NCBI RefSeq assembly: GCF_900128505.1
Contig: NZ_LT669941.1
Location: forward strand, 2,854,859-2,918,858
From: Parabacteroides timonensis
Lineage (GTDB): Bacteria > Bacteroidota > Bacteroidia > Bacteroidales > Tannerellaceae
Reading direction: 5' to 3'
DNA: 64,000 bases
Part shown: positions 1 through 8,966 of the stretch, in pieces
How the letters are laid out: every line of letters starts with the position of its first letter
How positions within the stretch are numbered: the first letter of the stretch is position 1
Notes under the pieces: generated by a model
Databases searched by the model: none
Told to the model about the DNA's origin: nothing
Seen by the model: the letters and a program-made list of their open reading frames with translations, nothing else
Program-made: the position numbers and the translations under genes

Positions 1-1191
1 GATCGTACTGTCATTCATAAAAATCTCTATCGTATCGCCGTACAACTGATACTGTGCGTTCCACAAAACCGGATTATCATACATATATAATACGGAATCA
101 CGGGTATTGAACTGCATCGAATCGCAAACGCCCTGCATATCGGTACGGTAGAAACGTACACCATGAAAAGCCTTTATCTCACGGGCCGTCGAATCGAGTG
201 TCGACATTTCAAGGGTATCGGCATGCAGATATAAGGTATCTCCCTGCGAATATTCCAGGAAACGGGCACTGTCGGTAGCAAAAGCATACTCCGTCCGTTC
301 ATTATAATAACCGTACTGGCCTTCCAATGTAACCTTTTGTGCCGTATCTACCAGGCACATATTTCCAAATGCTTCCCCAAAACCGGCATCCTGATTATAC
401 GAGATAGAATCGCCGATCAAGACCCTGTCGCCCGAATAGACTTCGGAACGGTCAAGTAGTAAGGATGTATTTGTTTCCGTATTGTACCATCCACGGGAAG
501 AATGGATCGTTCCACTGTCTGATACAATAATGGAAGGTCCTAATATCGTCGCTATTTTCGACTCTGTATTGTAATGAAGCGTATCCGAATACAATGTAAA
601 ATTAGGATTCTCCAAACGTACGCTATCGTTAAATATCGCCAGCTTCGTCCCCGGAGAATATTGTCCATAGAATGACGAAAGTTGATTCAGCGAGTCGACG
701 ATCAGACCACCATCAAAATAATATCCTATATCCGGAATGCGCTCGTAGTTCAGGCTATCTGTAAAAAGCGTTACCTGCCCGTTCTCCATACGAACGTTTT
801 CACGCAGGTAAGCGATCTGGGTATCTCCGTCATAAAACAGATAGTTACCATACACAAACAGGGTGTCGCCCTGCTCCATCCTCACATTGCTGAAAGCTTC
901 CAGTGAGTTGGTTGTCTCAAAAAAGTAAGCACTGTCACAATACATATATGAACTATCGTGGCGGAAGCACACATCTCCTTGTAGAAACTGTGCATCCGCT
1001 TTCATCACTTCCTTATCATAAGACACCGTATCGGCATGCAACAGATAAACCAGTGTTTTTTTAGTAGTGGCAGTATCGACAGGCTGTGTTTCTCCTTGTC
1101 TGACGGAAATAGAATCCTGCGTTTGTGCAAAGACACAAACCGTCAGTAAACAGAATAGACCTGTAAGAAAAAACTTATTTACAATTTTCAT
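1..1191 (-). CDS. OstA-like periplasmic protein (3' end outside window)
   Basis: The minus-strand frame from the ATG at 1189-1191 stays open for 397 codons to the left edge, so the C-terminus is missing. It opens with a signal peptide (MKIVNKFFLTGLFCLLTVC, cleavage near VFAQ) followed by a long beta-rich stretch of repeating units with motifs such as DTLFVYGNYLFYDG and YNTETNTSLLLDRS. These repeats are typical of the Bacteroidetes OstA-like family, which is related to LptA/LptD N-terminal domains and thought to bind lipopolysaccharide in the periplasm. Its ATG overlaps the stop of the upstream SurA-like gene by four bases (ATGA), so the two are probably translationally coupled in one envelope-biogenesis operon. 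The family call is firm; the exact role in LPS transport is inferred. Confidence 0.85.
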   Translation of the reverse strand, partial: MKIVNKFFLTGLFCLLTVCVFAQTQDSISVRQGETQPVDTATTKKTLVYLLHADTVSYDKEVMKADAQFLQGDVCFRHDSSYMYCDSAYFFETTNSLEAFSNVRMEQGDTLFVYGNYLFYDGDTQIAYLRENVRMENGQVTLFTDSLNYERIPDIGYYFDGGLIVDSLNQLSSFYGQYSPGTKLAIFNDSVRLENPNFTLYSDTLHYNTESKIATILGPSIIVSDSGTIHSSRGWYNTETNTSLLLDRSEVYSGDRVLIGDSISYNQDAGFGEAFGNMCLVDTAQKVTLEGQYGYYNERTEYAFATDSARFLEYSQGDTLYLHADTLEMSTLDSTAREIKAFHGVRFYRTDMQGVCDSMQFNTRDSVLYMYDNPVLWNAQYQLYGDTIEIFMNDSTI

Positions 1192-2552
1192 TCTTTCACC
1201 CAACCCGGATACTTGAAGTCACAGTTACGCCATCCTTCTGAAATACGTACATAAGTCGTTTTTTGTTTCTTCAGGATCCAGTCATTCAATAATTCTTCTC
1301 TTTTTTGCTGTTCCACCAGATTCTTCATTGCCTGGAAATCGTCTGAAAGATTTGCTTTATGTTGTTCAGTACGTGACTTCAACTTGACAATAGCGACTAC
1401 CTCTTTCTGTTTGTCGGATATCATGGTAAACGGTTTGGAGATCTCCCCAACCTGCATGTTATAAACGACTTTACCCACTTCCTGCGGAAGTTCCTGCATT
1501 TCGAACTTAGGTGTACCGAAGTTATTTCCTTCATGGTTCTGATTCACCATCAACCCTTTGTTGTTACGGGTATCCTTATCATACGAAATGAATGTGGCAG
1601 CTTCTTCAAACGAGAACTTGTCAGCCTTCAAATCGGTATATAAAGAGTCCATGCGAACAGTTGCTTCTGTCAATTCCTTTTCCGATACTTTCGGCTTCAA
1701 CAGGATGTGACGGCAATTAATACGGTTACCGCGTTTTTCGATCAACTGAATGATATGGTAACCATACTCGGTCTGAACGATCTGTGATACACGCTTCGGA
1801 TCAGACAAGTTGAAAGCGACATTGGCAAACTCCGGAAGCAAGTCGGTCTTACTCATGAATCCCAGTTCACCACCTCTGGCAGCCGAACCCGGATCTTCCG
1901 AATACAAACGGGCCAATGTGGAAAACTCCATCTTACCGCTATTGATCTGCTCTGTGAAATCACGCAGGCGGGCTTTGATAGCATCAGTCACCTCGAACGG
2001 TATCTTCGGTTCGAAAGTAATGATCTGCACTTCCACTGTTGTCGGGATAGTCGGCAGACTGTCTTTCGACAACTGGTTATAGAACTTACGGATCTCAGAC
2101 GGAGTCAGCTTGATCTCACCGATCAGTTTCCGCTGCATCTCCTGAGTAATCTGTTGCTCACGGATCATATCCTTACGCTCATCCTTGATCTGTGAGATTT
2201 TCTTTCCGAAATATTCTTCTACTTTTTCTTTCGATCCGATCTGGTTGATCGCCCAGTTGACCCACTGGTCTGCAGCCTGGATAATCTGCCCTTCACCGAC
2301 TTCGATACTATCGATCTTCGCCTGGTTCAGATACAGCTTCTGTATTGCTATCTGCTCCGGAATCACACAATAGGGATCGCCGTCCAGACGCTGACCTTCG
2401 TTTTGCATATACAAACGCTGTGTCTCTATGTCCGAACGTAAAATAGCATCATCCCCTACCACCCACACAATTTCATCAATCACATTATCCTGTGCCATTG
2501 CCACACAAGATAAGCAGGCAAGAAAGAATACAGTTAAAATCTTTTTCATCAT
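1188..2552 (-). CDS. SurA-like periplasmic peptidyl-prolyl isomerase
   Basis: This 454-residue protein has a signal peptide (MMKKILTVFFLACLSCVAMAQ), a SurA-type helical N-terminal domain (about residues 25-165), and two parvulin/PpiC domains (about 172-277 and 280-395). The first has the typical SEDPGSAARGGELGFM and GYHIIQLIEKRG segments; the second is more diverged. SurA-family proteins chaperone outer-membrane proteins and isomerise prolyl bonds in the periplasm. It is the third of three consecutive parvulin-type genes read from right to left and overlaps the OstA-like gene by four bases, so an operon serving outer-membrane assembly is likely. Confidence 0.9.
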   Translation of the reverse strand: MMKKILTVFFLACLSCVAMAQDNVIDEIVWVVGDDAILRSDIETQRLYMQNEGQRLDGDPYCVIPEQIAIQKLYLNQAKIDSIEVGEGQIIQAADQWVNWAINQIGSKEKVEEYFGKKISQIKDERKDMIREQQITQEMQRKLIGEIKLTPSEIRKFYNQLSKDSLPTIPTTVEVQIITFEPKIPFEVTDAIKARLRDFTEQINSGKMEFSTLARLYSEDPGSAARGGELGFMSKTDLLPEFANVAFNLSDPKRVSQIVQTEYGYHIIQLIEKRGNRINCRHILLKPKVSEKELTEATVRMDSLYTDLKADKFSFEEAATFISYDKDTRNNKGLMVNQNHEGNNFGTPKFEMQELPQEVGKVVYNMQVGEISKPFTMISDKQKEVVAIVKLKSRTEQHKANLSDDFQAMKNLVEQQKREELLNDWILKKQKTTYVRISEGWRNCDFKYPGWVKE

Positions 2553-2574
2553 ATCTACCTTTATAAGTTACAAA

Positions 2575-3429
2575 TTACGGTTCTGTATAAAATTTCACAT
2601 CACCTCCTCTGACTGCATCATTATATAATTCTTCTTCAAACGTCTTCAAAAAATCGACTTTCCGCTGGTTGATAAGCATTTCCGTGATCTGCGGACTGGC
2701 ATAATCATAAGGAGCGACACTTCCCACAGAAAGATACTCCTTGATATTCAGCAGATAGCAATAACTACTATCGGCCACTTCCACGAACTTGTTCGCTTTC
2801 AGATAAGCGTTCGGATCAGACACATGAACGGGGAGATTGTCCATCACCTCGTCAAAGTCCACCCATTTGTCGTAAAAGTAGTCATAAATAGTGGCATTTT
2901 GCACACTATACTTCTCAATTTTTTCCAAAGAGGCCTCAGAAGTCGATTTATACCACCCTTTTACATCAGAAAGACCGGGGGCATCCACCGGTATCTTCAG
3001 GAAAAGACCTTTGATCAGGGCCTTATCAAGTGTAAACTTTTTCTGATTCTCTTCATAATAGTTCAGCTTATCGCTCTCGCGGATATTAGCCGACAACTTT
3101 TCTTTTATCAATCGTTCCTGATAACGGTAACGGATCAGCGAATGGCGGTATTCTTCCACGAGCTTGTCAACCTCTTCTTTTTCGTTTCCGAGGTTCCGCT
3201 GAGCGACTTCATAAACCAGGGCATCTTTCACCCATTTCTTTACAAAGCTTTCGGCTAACAACAAACTATCCGCAGAGGATATCCCCCGCGGAATCAGACT
3301 AACCACTTCCGAACGTTTCAACGTCCGGTCCTTCACTCTTACCAGTACATCCGCATCGTTGGTTTGCTGGGTCCGTTTACAAGAACACAGCAAAGATACG
3401 AATGCTATAAAAATGAAGCAATACTTCAT
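2575..3429 (-). CDS. PpiC/SurA-related lipoprotein
   Basis: This is a 284-residue predicted lipoprotein with an N-terminal signal ending in a lipobox (SLLCSC). The helical region (about residues 30-125) resembles the SurA N-terminal chaperone domain, including the motif for a long helix that begins AESFVKKWVKDALVYEVAQ. No well-conserved parvulin active-site segment is visible in the C-terminal half, so it may act as a chaperone without isomerase activity. It sits 13 bases downstream of the two-domain parvulin gene and 22 bases upstream of the SurA-like gene. Annotation pipelines usually call this family peptidyl-prolyl cis-trans isomerase. The family assignment is fair; catalytic activity is doubtful. 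Confidence 0.75.
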   Translation of the reverse strand: MKYCFIFIAFVSLLCSCKRTQQTNDADVLVRVKDRTLKRSEVVSLIPRGISSADSLLLAESFVKKWVKDALVYEVAQRNLGNEKEEVDKLVEEYRHSLIRYRYQERLIKEKLSANIRESDKLNYYEENQKKFTLDKALIKGLFLKIPVDAPGLSDVKGWYKSTSEASLEKIEKYSVQNATIYDYFYDKWVDFDEVMDNLPVHVSDPNAYLKANKFVEVADSSYCYLLNIKEYLSVGSVAPYDYASPQITEMLINQRKVDFLKTFEEELYNDAVRGGDVKFYTEP

Positions 3430-3442
3430 AACCTTCTCTTTC

Positions 3443-5011
3443 TTATTTCTTTAGTTTTTTCAACAATTTCCAATTAATAGTAACAGGATACTCTTTATTC
3501 AGCTGCTTCACCCATTCCTCTTCCAGAGTGGTTTGCTCTGCAGCCGGTTTACTCCAAATCTTCTCATTACTGATATTGAATAACAAAATGCCATCACGAT
3601 ATTCCTGCATCAAATGTGTGAACTCAGGATGTTTTGTTTCCAGGTTTTTACGCTCTGCAGTCGTAACGATATCACGGATGAACAGATCGTACACCTCCTG
3701 CATGAAATCTCCTGCATACGTTTTTGTGGAGAACGGGCAACGCTGTATATAGTAGGCGAACTCGCTCTGCGGGAAATCGGTATCTGCCAGGTGGAACAAG
3801 GTCTTGTTCATATCCTTTGCTTTTTCATAAAACTCCTTGTCTGTCGGGAAGTTATCATTGCAAAGAGCAACCAGTTCCGCATATGCTTCCGGATAGAATT
3901 TATATCCGTATTCTTTCTTCAAACGTTCGTCGAATGCTTGATAATATTCAAAATTACGTTCTCCCTGTGCCATTATCTTCGACCAGGATTTTTTCTTTTC
4001 TTCAAAAGAAGGGATGCCACTCTTTCCGATCAGTTTGATAATATGATAGCCGAAACGTGTTTTTACCGGCTGTGACAACTCGCCCGGAGTAGTCAGGGCA
4101 AATGCCGCTTTCTCGAACGGTTCAACCATTTCGCCCACACCGAACCAGGGTAGTTCTCCCCCTTTTCTTGCAGACGCACCGTCGGAAGAATATTCTTGCG
4201 CCAACTCACCGAAGTCGGCTCCGTTTTGTGCTTTTTTATAAACTTCGTCCGCCAATGCGAGTGTTTCGCTTTCGCTACGCGTTACTGAATCCTTTTGGAA
4301 CGGGATCAGGACGTGAGCGACATGGCGCATGCCCGGATTAGGTTTCCGGCTAAGCAGTTTTATGATATGAAAACCGAGGGTAGTGCGTACAGGCATCGAT
4401 AACTCGCCCGACTGCATGGAATAGACGGCGTTTTCAAACGCTTTTATCGTCTGCATCGGCAACAGGCAACGGGTATATTCATAACCTGTATTTTCAGGAT
4501 CTTCCTCTTTCAACTCACGGCCGACAGCTGCGATATCTTCTCCTCCCTTAATACGCTGGTATGCTTTCAGGGCTTTCTCATATACAGCCACTGTATCTTT
4601 CGAAACGGTGTGCTCCGGCAAACGAAACAGGATATGACTTAATTCCATCACTTCACCCAGTCGTTCGTATTCTACACGAACTGCCGCTTCTTCCCCATCC
4701 TTATCAGATAAATAACTTGAAGTCAATTGTGCGCGGTATCCCTCCAACTCATCTGTGAATTCTTTTGTCTTATCCATCCCGGCGGTCTCTGCATCGGTAA
4801 CCTTCAGTTTGAAGTTCTTATACAGTTCCACATAATTCTCCAGTGACTTACGGTCGGCCAAATTTACTTCACCGTTCTTCTTAGCCATAAAAACAAATTC
4901 CGCAAGAGGGACCTGCTTACCGGCCACAGTCATCACTACAGAGTCAGGCAAATTACGCGCTTCTCCTGTTAAACAAGCGAATACCAAAGATAATACAAGT
5001 AACTTTTTCAT
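3443..5011 (-). CDS. Periplasmic peptidyl-prolyl isomerase with two parvulin domains
   Basis: The protein has a signal peptide (MKKLLVLSLVFACLTGEA) and two parvulin domains, at about residues 120-225 and 230-330. Both end in the family's GFHIIKLL / GYHIIKLIGK segment, and the second carries YSSDGASARKGGELPWF. A helical C-terminal extension of about 190 residues follows. I chose the ATG at 5009-5011 because it gives a clean signal peptide; an in-frame ATG at 5027-5029 would add six residues. It is the first gene of the parvulin/OstA operon. A promoter -7 match (TATTTTTG, complement of 5045-5052) lies just upstream, but its -33 element is weak. Confidence 0.88.
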   Translation of the reverse strand: MKKLLVLSLVFACLTGEARNLPDSVVMTVAGKQVPLAEFVFMAKKNGEVNLADRKSLENYVELYKNFKLKVTDAETAGMDKTKEFTDELEGYRAQLTSSYLSDKDGEEAAVRVEYERLGEVMELSHILFRLPEHTVSKDTVAVYEKALKAYQRIKGGEDIAAVGRELKEEDPENTGYEYTRCLLPMQTIKAFENAVYSMQSGELSMPVRTTLGFHIIKLLSRKPNPGMRHVAHVLIPFQKDSVTRSESETLALADEVYKKAQNGADFGELAQEYSSDGASARKGGELPWFGVGEMVEPFEKAAFALTTPGELSQPVKTRFGYHIIKLIGKSGIPSFEEKKKSWSKIMAQGERNFEYYQAFDERLKKEYGYKFYPEAYAELVALCNDNFPTDKEFYEKAKDMNKTLFHLADTDFPQSEFAYYIQRCPFSTKTYAGDFMQEVYDLFIRDIVTTAERKNLETKHPEFTHLMQEYRDGILLFNISNEKIWSKPAAEQTTLEEEWVKQLNKEYPVTINWKLLKKLKK

Positions 5012-5138
5012 CAAAAATCTGTTTATCATACTACGTAGACATTACAAAAATAACACTAATCTAACGGACAACATCCTTAAAAAGTATGCTATCGAATTAA
5101 ATTAGTGTTTTTTATATAACGGGGATTATCCGCATTTA

Positions 5139-6614
5139 TTATTCGCCGCGGCTATAATTAGGTGCTTCCTGCGTAATGGCCACATCGTGCGGGTGACTCT
5201 CCTGCACACCTGCATTCGTGATACGGGTAAATTTAGCCTTATGCAACTCATCAATATTATGAGCTCCGCAATATCCCATACCGGCACGCAGACCACCTAC
5301 CATCTGATAGATCACTTCAAATAAAGATCCTTTATAAGGAACACGGGCAGCTATTCCTTCCGGAACCAACTTCTTCACATCGTCTTCCACGTCCTGGAAA
5401 TAACGGTCTTTCGAACCTTTCTGCATAGCTTCCAACGATCCCATGCCACGATATGATTTAAACTTACGTCCGTTAAAGATAATAGTCTCACCCGGCGACT
5501 CTTCCACTCCGGCTAACAGGGAACCCATCATAACAGATGATCCACCAGCCGCAATCGCTTTTACAATATCTCCCGAATAACGAAGTCCGCCATCGGCAAT
5601 TAAAGGAATGCCTGTTCCATTCAATGCTTTCGCCACGTCATAGATAGCCGACAACTGGGGCACACCCACTCCGGCAATTACACGGGTTGTACAGATCGAG
5701 CCCGGTCCGATACCCACTTTAACGGCATCGGCACCGGCATCGGCCAGGTATCTGGCAGCATCTCCGGTAGCGATGTTACCTACCACACAATCGATACCCG
5801 GATATTGGGCTTTGATCTGTTTCAGGACATCCACCACTCCTTTGGAATGACCGTGAGCCGTATCGATAACCAATGCATCGGCACCGGCTTCAACCAGGGC
5901 AGCTACACGTTCGAATGTATTAAACGTCACACCTACTCCGGCTGCTACACGCAAACGCCCTTTGGCATCCTTGCAAGCAGAAGGTTTATCTTTCGCTTTT
6001 GTTATATCTTTATAGGTAACGAGCCCTATCAGTTTATTATGACTGTCCACAACCGGCAGTTTTTCGATCTTATGTCGCTGAAGGATCTGGGCGGCAGCTT
6101 CCAGGTCGGTAGACTGATCAGTCACCACCAGGTTCTCTTTCGTCATCACCTCATCGATCGAACGGTTCATATCTCTTTCGAAACGCAGGTCACGGTTGGT
6201 AACGATACCTACCAGATAACCGCCTTCGTCTACCACAGGTATACCGCCGATCTTGTATTCCGCCATCATAGCCAACGCATCGGCCACACGTTTTCCTTTC
6301 GTGATCGTCACAGGATCGTAAATCATTCCGTTCTCTGCACGCTTCACGCTTTGAACCTGCTTGGCTTGTTCTGCGATCGTCATGTTTTTATGAATAACGC
6401 CGATACCGCCTTCGCGGGCAATAGCAATAGCCATCTTTGCCTCGGTAACTGTGTCCATGGCCGCCGATACCATCGGAATATTCAATGTAATGTTTCGTGA
6501 AAACTTTGTCGAGAGGTCGACATTTCGGGGAAGAACTTCTGAGTAAGCAGGGATCAACAATACATCATCGAATGTTAATCCGTCCATAACTAACCTGTCT
6601 GCAATAAATGACAT
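5139..6614 (-). CDS. guaB: Inosine-5'-monophosphate dehydrogenase
   Basis: GuaB oxidises IMP to XMP with NAD+, the committed step of GMP synthesis in the cytoplasm. The 491-residue length is typical. The TIM-barrel core is interrupted by a CBS-domain pair (about residues 95-215). The catalytic loop GPGSICTTR is present at about residues 300-308, as are the phosphate-binding IADGGLRYSGD segment and the flap region near YRGMGSLEAM. The gene stands alone, with a strong Bacteroidetes promoter at 6644-6675 and no close partner downstream. No missing residues were seen. Confidence 0.98.
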   Translation of the reverse strand: MSFIADRLVMDGLTFDDVLLIPAYSEVLPRNVDLSTKFSRNITLNIPMVSAAMDTVTEAKMAIAIAREGGIGVIHKNMTIAEQAKQVQSVKRAENGMIYDPVTITKGKRVADALAMMAEYKIGGIPVVDEGGYLVGIVTNRDLRFERDMNRSIDEVMTKENLVVTDQSTDLEAAAQILQRHKIEKLPVVDSHNKLIGLVTYKDITKAKDKPSACKDAKGRLRVAAGVGVTFNTFERVAALVEAGADALVIDTAHGHSKGVVDVLKQIKAQYPGIDCVVGNIATGDAARYLADAGADAVKVGIGPGSICTTRVIAGVGVPQLSAIYDVAKALNGTGIPLIADGGLRYSGDIVKAIAAGGSSVMMGSLLAGVEESPGETIIFNGRKFKSYRGMGSLEAMQKGSKDRYFQDVEDDVKKLVPEGIAARVPYKGSLFEVIYQMVGGLRAGMGYCGAHNIDELHKAKFTRITNAGVQESHPHDVAITQEAPNYSRGE

Positions 6615-6643
6615 AAAACGTATGCTTTAAAAATTATTGCGCG

Positions 6644-6675
6644 CAAATATACGATTTTTCCGGAAACTATGCAAC
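6644..6675 (-). promoter_or_regulatory. guaB promoter (GTTG-20-TATATTTG)
   Basis: On the minus strand a perfect -7 box TATATTTG (complement of 6644-6651) is preceded by exactly 20 bases and then GTTG (complement of 6672-6675), one base from the TTTG consensus. The start point would fall about 25 bases upstream of the guaB ATG. Confidence 0.75.
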
Positions 6676-6684
6676 GATAAAAAC

Positions 6685-6730
6685 AAAAATGGCTTTCTCC
6701 CTGTTTACTTTTAGGGAGAGAGCCATTTTT
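6685..6730 (-). terminator. Intrinsic terminator after recQ
   Basis: The inverted repeat AAATGGCTTTCTCCCT / AGGGAGAGAGCCATTT (stems about 6687-6702 and 6713-6729) is followed on the minus strand by a U-rich tract (complement of 6681-6690). It lies just past the recQ stop codon and insulates recQ from guaB. Confidence 0.85.
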
Positions 6731-6755
6731 ATTTCTGACGAAGACGGCAAATAAA

Positions 6756-8936
6756 TCAATTGGCCATTTCCGACAAAAATTTAATGCGAACCAGACGGAT
6801 CTCTTCTTCGGTATAATCGTTACCCAGTTCTTCGATCGCATCTTCCAGATCATCGGTTTCGGAATCTTTGAAGTATTCATAGATATCTTCAATATGATCT
6901 TCATCCATGACATCATTCACAAAGTAATCGATGTTAATACGAGTTCCGGAATAAACGATCGCTTCGATCTCGTCGAGCAGTTCGTTAAATTCAAGTCCGT
7001 TGGTCAATGCGATCTCATCCAGAGCCACCTTACGGTCGATACGCTGAATGATAGAGACTTTCAGTTTCGACTTATTGGCAACCGTACGTACACGCAAGTC
7101 TTCCGGTCGCTCGATTTCATTTTCTTCTACGTGTTTTTTGATCAGCGTAATAAATTCCTGACCATAGCGTTTAGCTTTTCCGGCACCTACACCCGGAATG
7201 TTCTGCAATTCATCCAATGTCACCGGATAAGTGGTAGCCATAGCTTCCAGCGACGGATCCTGGAATATTACGAAAGGAGGAACTTCCAGACGTTTGGACA
7301 GCTTCTTCCGTAAATCCTTCATCATAGAGTACAGAATCGGATCGACCGCACAGGTTGCTCCACCACGTACAGGAACTTCTTCCTCTTCTTCTTCAAACTC
7401 GTTATCTTTCGTTATCTTGAACGATACCGGTTTGTTCATAAAATCTTTTCCTTTTGGCGAGATCTTCAACAAACCATAGTTCTCGATATCCTTTGTCAGA
7501 TAACCGGCGATCAACGCCTGGCGAATAACAGCGTTCCAAGTCTTTTCATCTTCATCCGTACCGGAGCTGAAGACTTCCAGTTCATTGTGTTTGTAAGATT
7601 GAATTTCGGAGGTCTCGTTTCCGACCAACATATTGACAATATAGTCTGCCTTAAATTTTTCTTTTAAAGTACTTATCACTTCAAGTACTGCACTCAACAA
7701 TTCTTTCGCTTCCACTTGCTTTTGGGGGTTCAAACAATTATCACAATTTCCACAATTTTCTTCCAGGTACTCTTCACCGAAGTAATGTAACAGAACCTTG
7801 CGGCGGCATACGGATGTCTCTGCATAAGCAGCTGTTTCAAGCAACAACTGTTTACCGATCTCCTGCTCCGCTACAGGTTTGCCCTGCATAAATTTCTCCA
7901 GCTTCTGCAAGTCTTTGTATGCATAAAATGCAATACACTGGCCTTCACCGCCATCACGGCCGGCACGTCCTGTTTCCTGGTAATAACCTTCGAGGCTCTT
8001 GGGAATGTCATAATGAATCACATAACGCACATCCGGCTTATCAATACCCATACCGAATGCAATAGTGGCCACAATAACGTCTGCTTTCTCCATCAGGAAC
8101 GCATCCTGATTTCCTGACCGTTGCCCTGAATCCATTCCGGCATGATAGGGAAGTGCCTTAATTCCGTTTGCTTTCAGAATATCGGCAAACTCTTCCACCT
8201 TCTTGCGACTTAAACAATAGACAATACCCGATTTGCCTTCGTTGGCTTTAATATACTTAATAATCTCGCGGTCAATATTCGGACCTTTCGGACGAATCTC
8301 GTAATATAAATTAGAACGGTTAAAGGAGGATTTGAAAACTGAAGCATCTATCATACCCAGGTTCTTCTGGATATCATGTTGTACTTTCGGAGTAGCAGTT
8401 GCCGTAAGCGCTATCAACGGACGTTTTCCTATTTCATTAATAATAGGACGTATCCGACGATATTCGGGACGGAAATCGTGTCCCCATTCAGAGATACAAT
8501 GCGCTTCGTCTACTGCATAGAATGAAATATTCACATTGCGCAGGAAATCGACATTTTCTTCCTTCGTCAACGACTCGGGAGCGACGTACAATAATTTCGT
8601 GCGGCCTGCCATTATATCCGCTTTCACCTGGTCGATAGCCGACTTATTCAGTGAAGAGTTAATAAAATGAGCAACTCCATCTTCCTCACTGAAATTACGC
8701 ATGGCATCCACCTGGTTTTTCATCAGGGCAATCAAAGGAGATATAACGATTGCCGTACCTTCCATCATAACAGAAGGCAACTGGTAACAGAGGGACTTAC
8801 CTCCACCGGTCGGCATCAATACGAAAGTATCGTTTCCGGCCAGCACATTTTCAATAATAGCTTTCTGATTTCCCTTGAAGGTATCAAAACCAAAATGAGT
8901 CTTTAAATGCTCAGTTAAACTATCCTTCTTCGCCAT
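6756..8936 (-). CDS. recQ: RecQ family ATP-dependent DNA helicase
   Basis: RecQ unwinds DNA 3'-5' in recombination and replication-fork repair. The 726-residue protein has Walker A (TGGGKSLCYQLP, about residue 43), a DEAH box within YAVDEAHCISEWGHDFRPEY, and the helicase C motif QETGRAGRDG. A zinc-binding cluster (C-RRKVLLHYFGEE, then CGNCDNC) is followed by a winged-helix RQC region and one HRDC domain around residue 550 (MATTYPVTLDELQNIPGVG). The roughly 110-residue acidic C-terminal tail is typical of Bacteroidetes RecQ. It starts only 30 bases after clpX, so cotranscription with clpX is likely. A terminator follows. Confidence 0.96.
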   Translation of the reverse strand: MAKKDSLTEHLKTHFGFDTFKGNQKAIIENVLAGNDTFVLMPTGGGKSLCYQLPSVMMEGTAIVISPLIALMKNQVDAMRNFSEEDGVAHFINSSLNKSAIDQVKADIMAGRTKLLYVAPESLTKEENVDFLRNVNISFYAVDEAHCISEWGHDFRPEYRRIRPIINEIGKRPLIALTATATPKVQHDIQKNLGMIDASVFKSSFNRSNLYYEIRPKGPNIDREIIKYIKANEGKSGIVYCLSRKKVEEFADILKANGIKALPYHAGMDSGQRSGNQDAFLMEKADVIVATIAFGMGIDKPDVRYVIHYDIPKSLEGYYQETGRAGRDGGEGQCIAFYAYKDLQKLEKFMQGKPVAEQEIGKQLLLETAAYAETSVCRRKVLLHYFGEEYLEENCGNCDNCLNPQKQVEAKELLSAVLEVISTLKEKFKADYIVNMLVGNETSEIQSYKHNELEVFSSGTDEDEKTWNAVIRQALIAGYLTKDIENYGLLKISPKGKDFMNKPVSFKITKDNEFEEEEEEVPVRGGATCAVDPILYSMMKDLRKKLSKRLEVPPFVIFQDPSLEAMATTYPVTLDELQNIPGVGAGKAKRYGQEFITLIKKHVEENEIERPEDLRVRTVANKSKLKVSIIQRIDRKVALDEIALTNGLEFNELLDEIEAIVYSGTRINIDYFVNDVMDEDHIEDIYEYFKDSETDDLEDAIEELGNDYTEEEIRLVRIKFLSEMAN

Positions 8937-8966
8937 ACTTATTTATATTTTACAAACCGCCGGCAT

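Noticed and set aside
5805..6500. Plus-strand open frame of 231 codons
   Set aside because: It is antisense to guaB, which has a strong promoter and full conservation.
6590..6916. Minus-strand frame of 108 codons overlapping the recQ end
   Set aside because: It is a shifted frame of the recQ 3' end running into the terminator and guaB promoter region, without family similarity.
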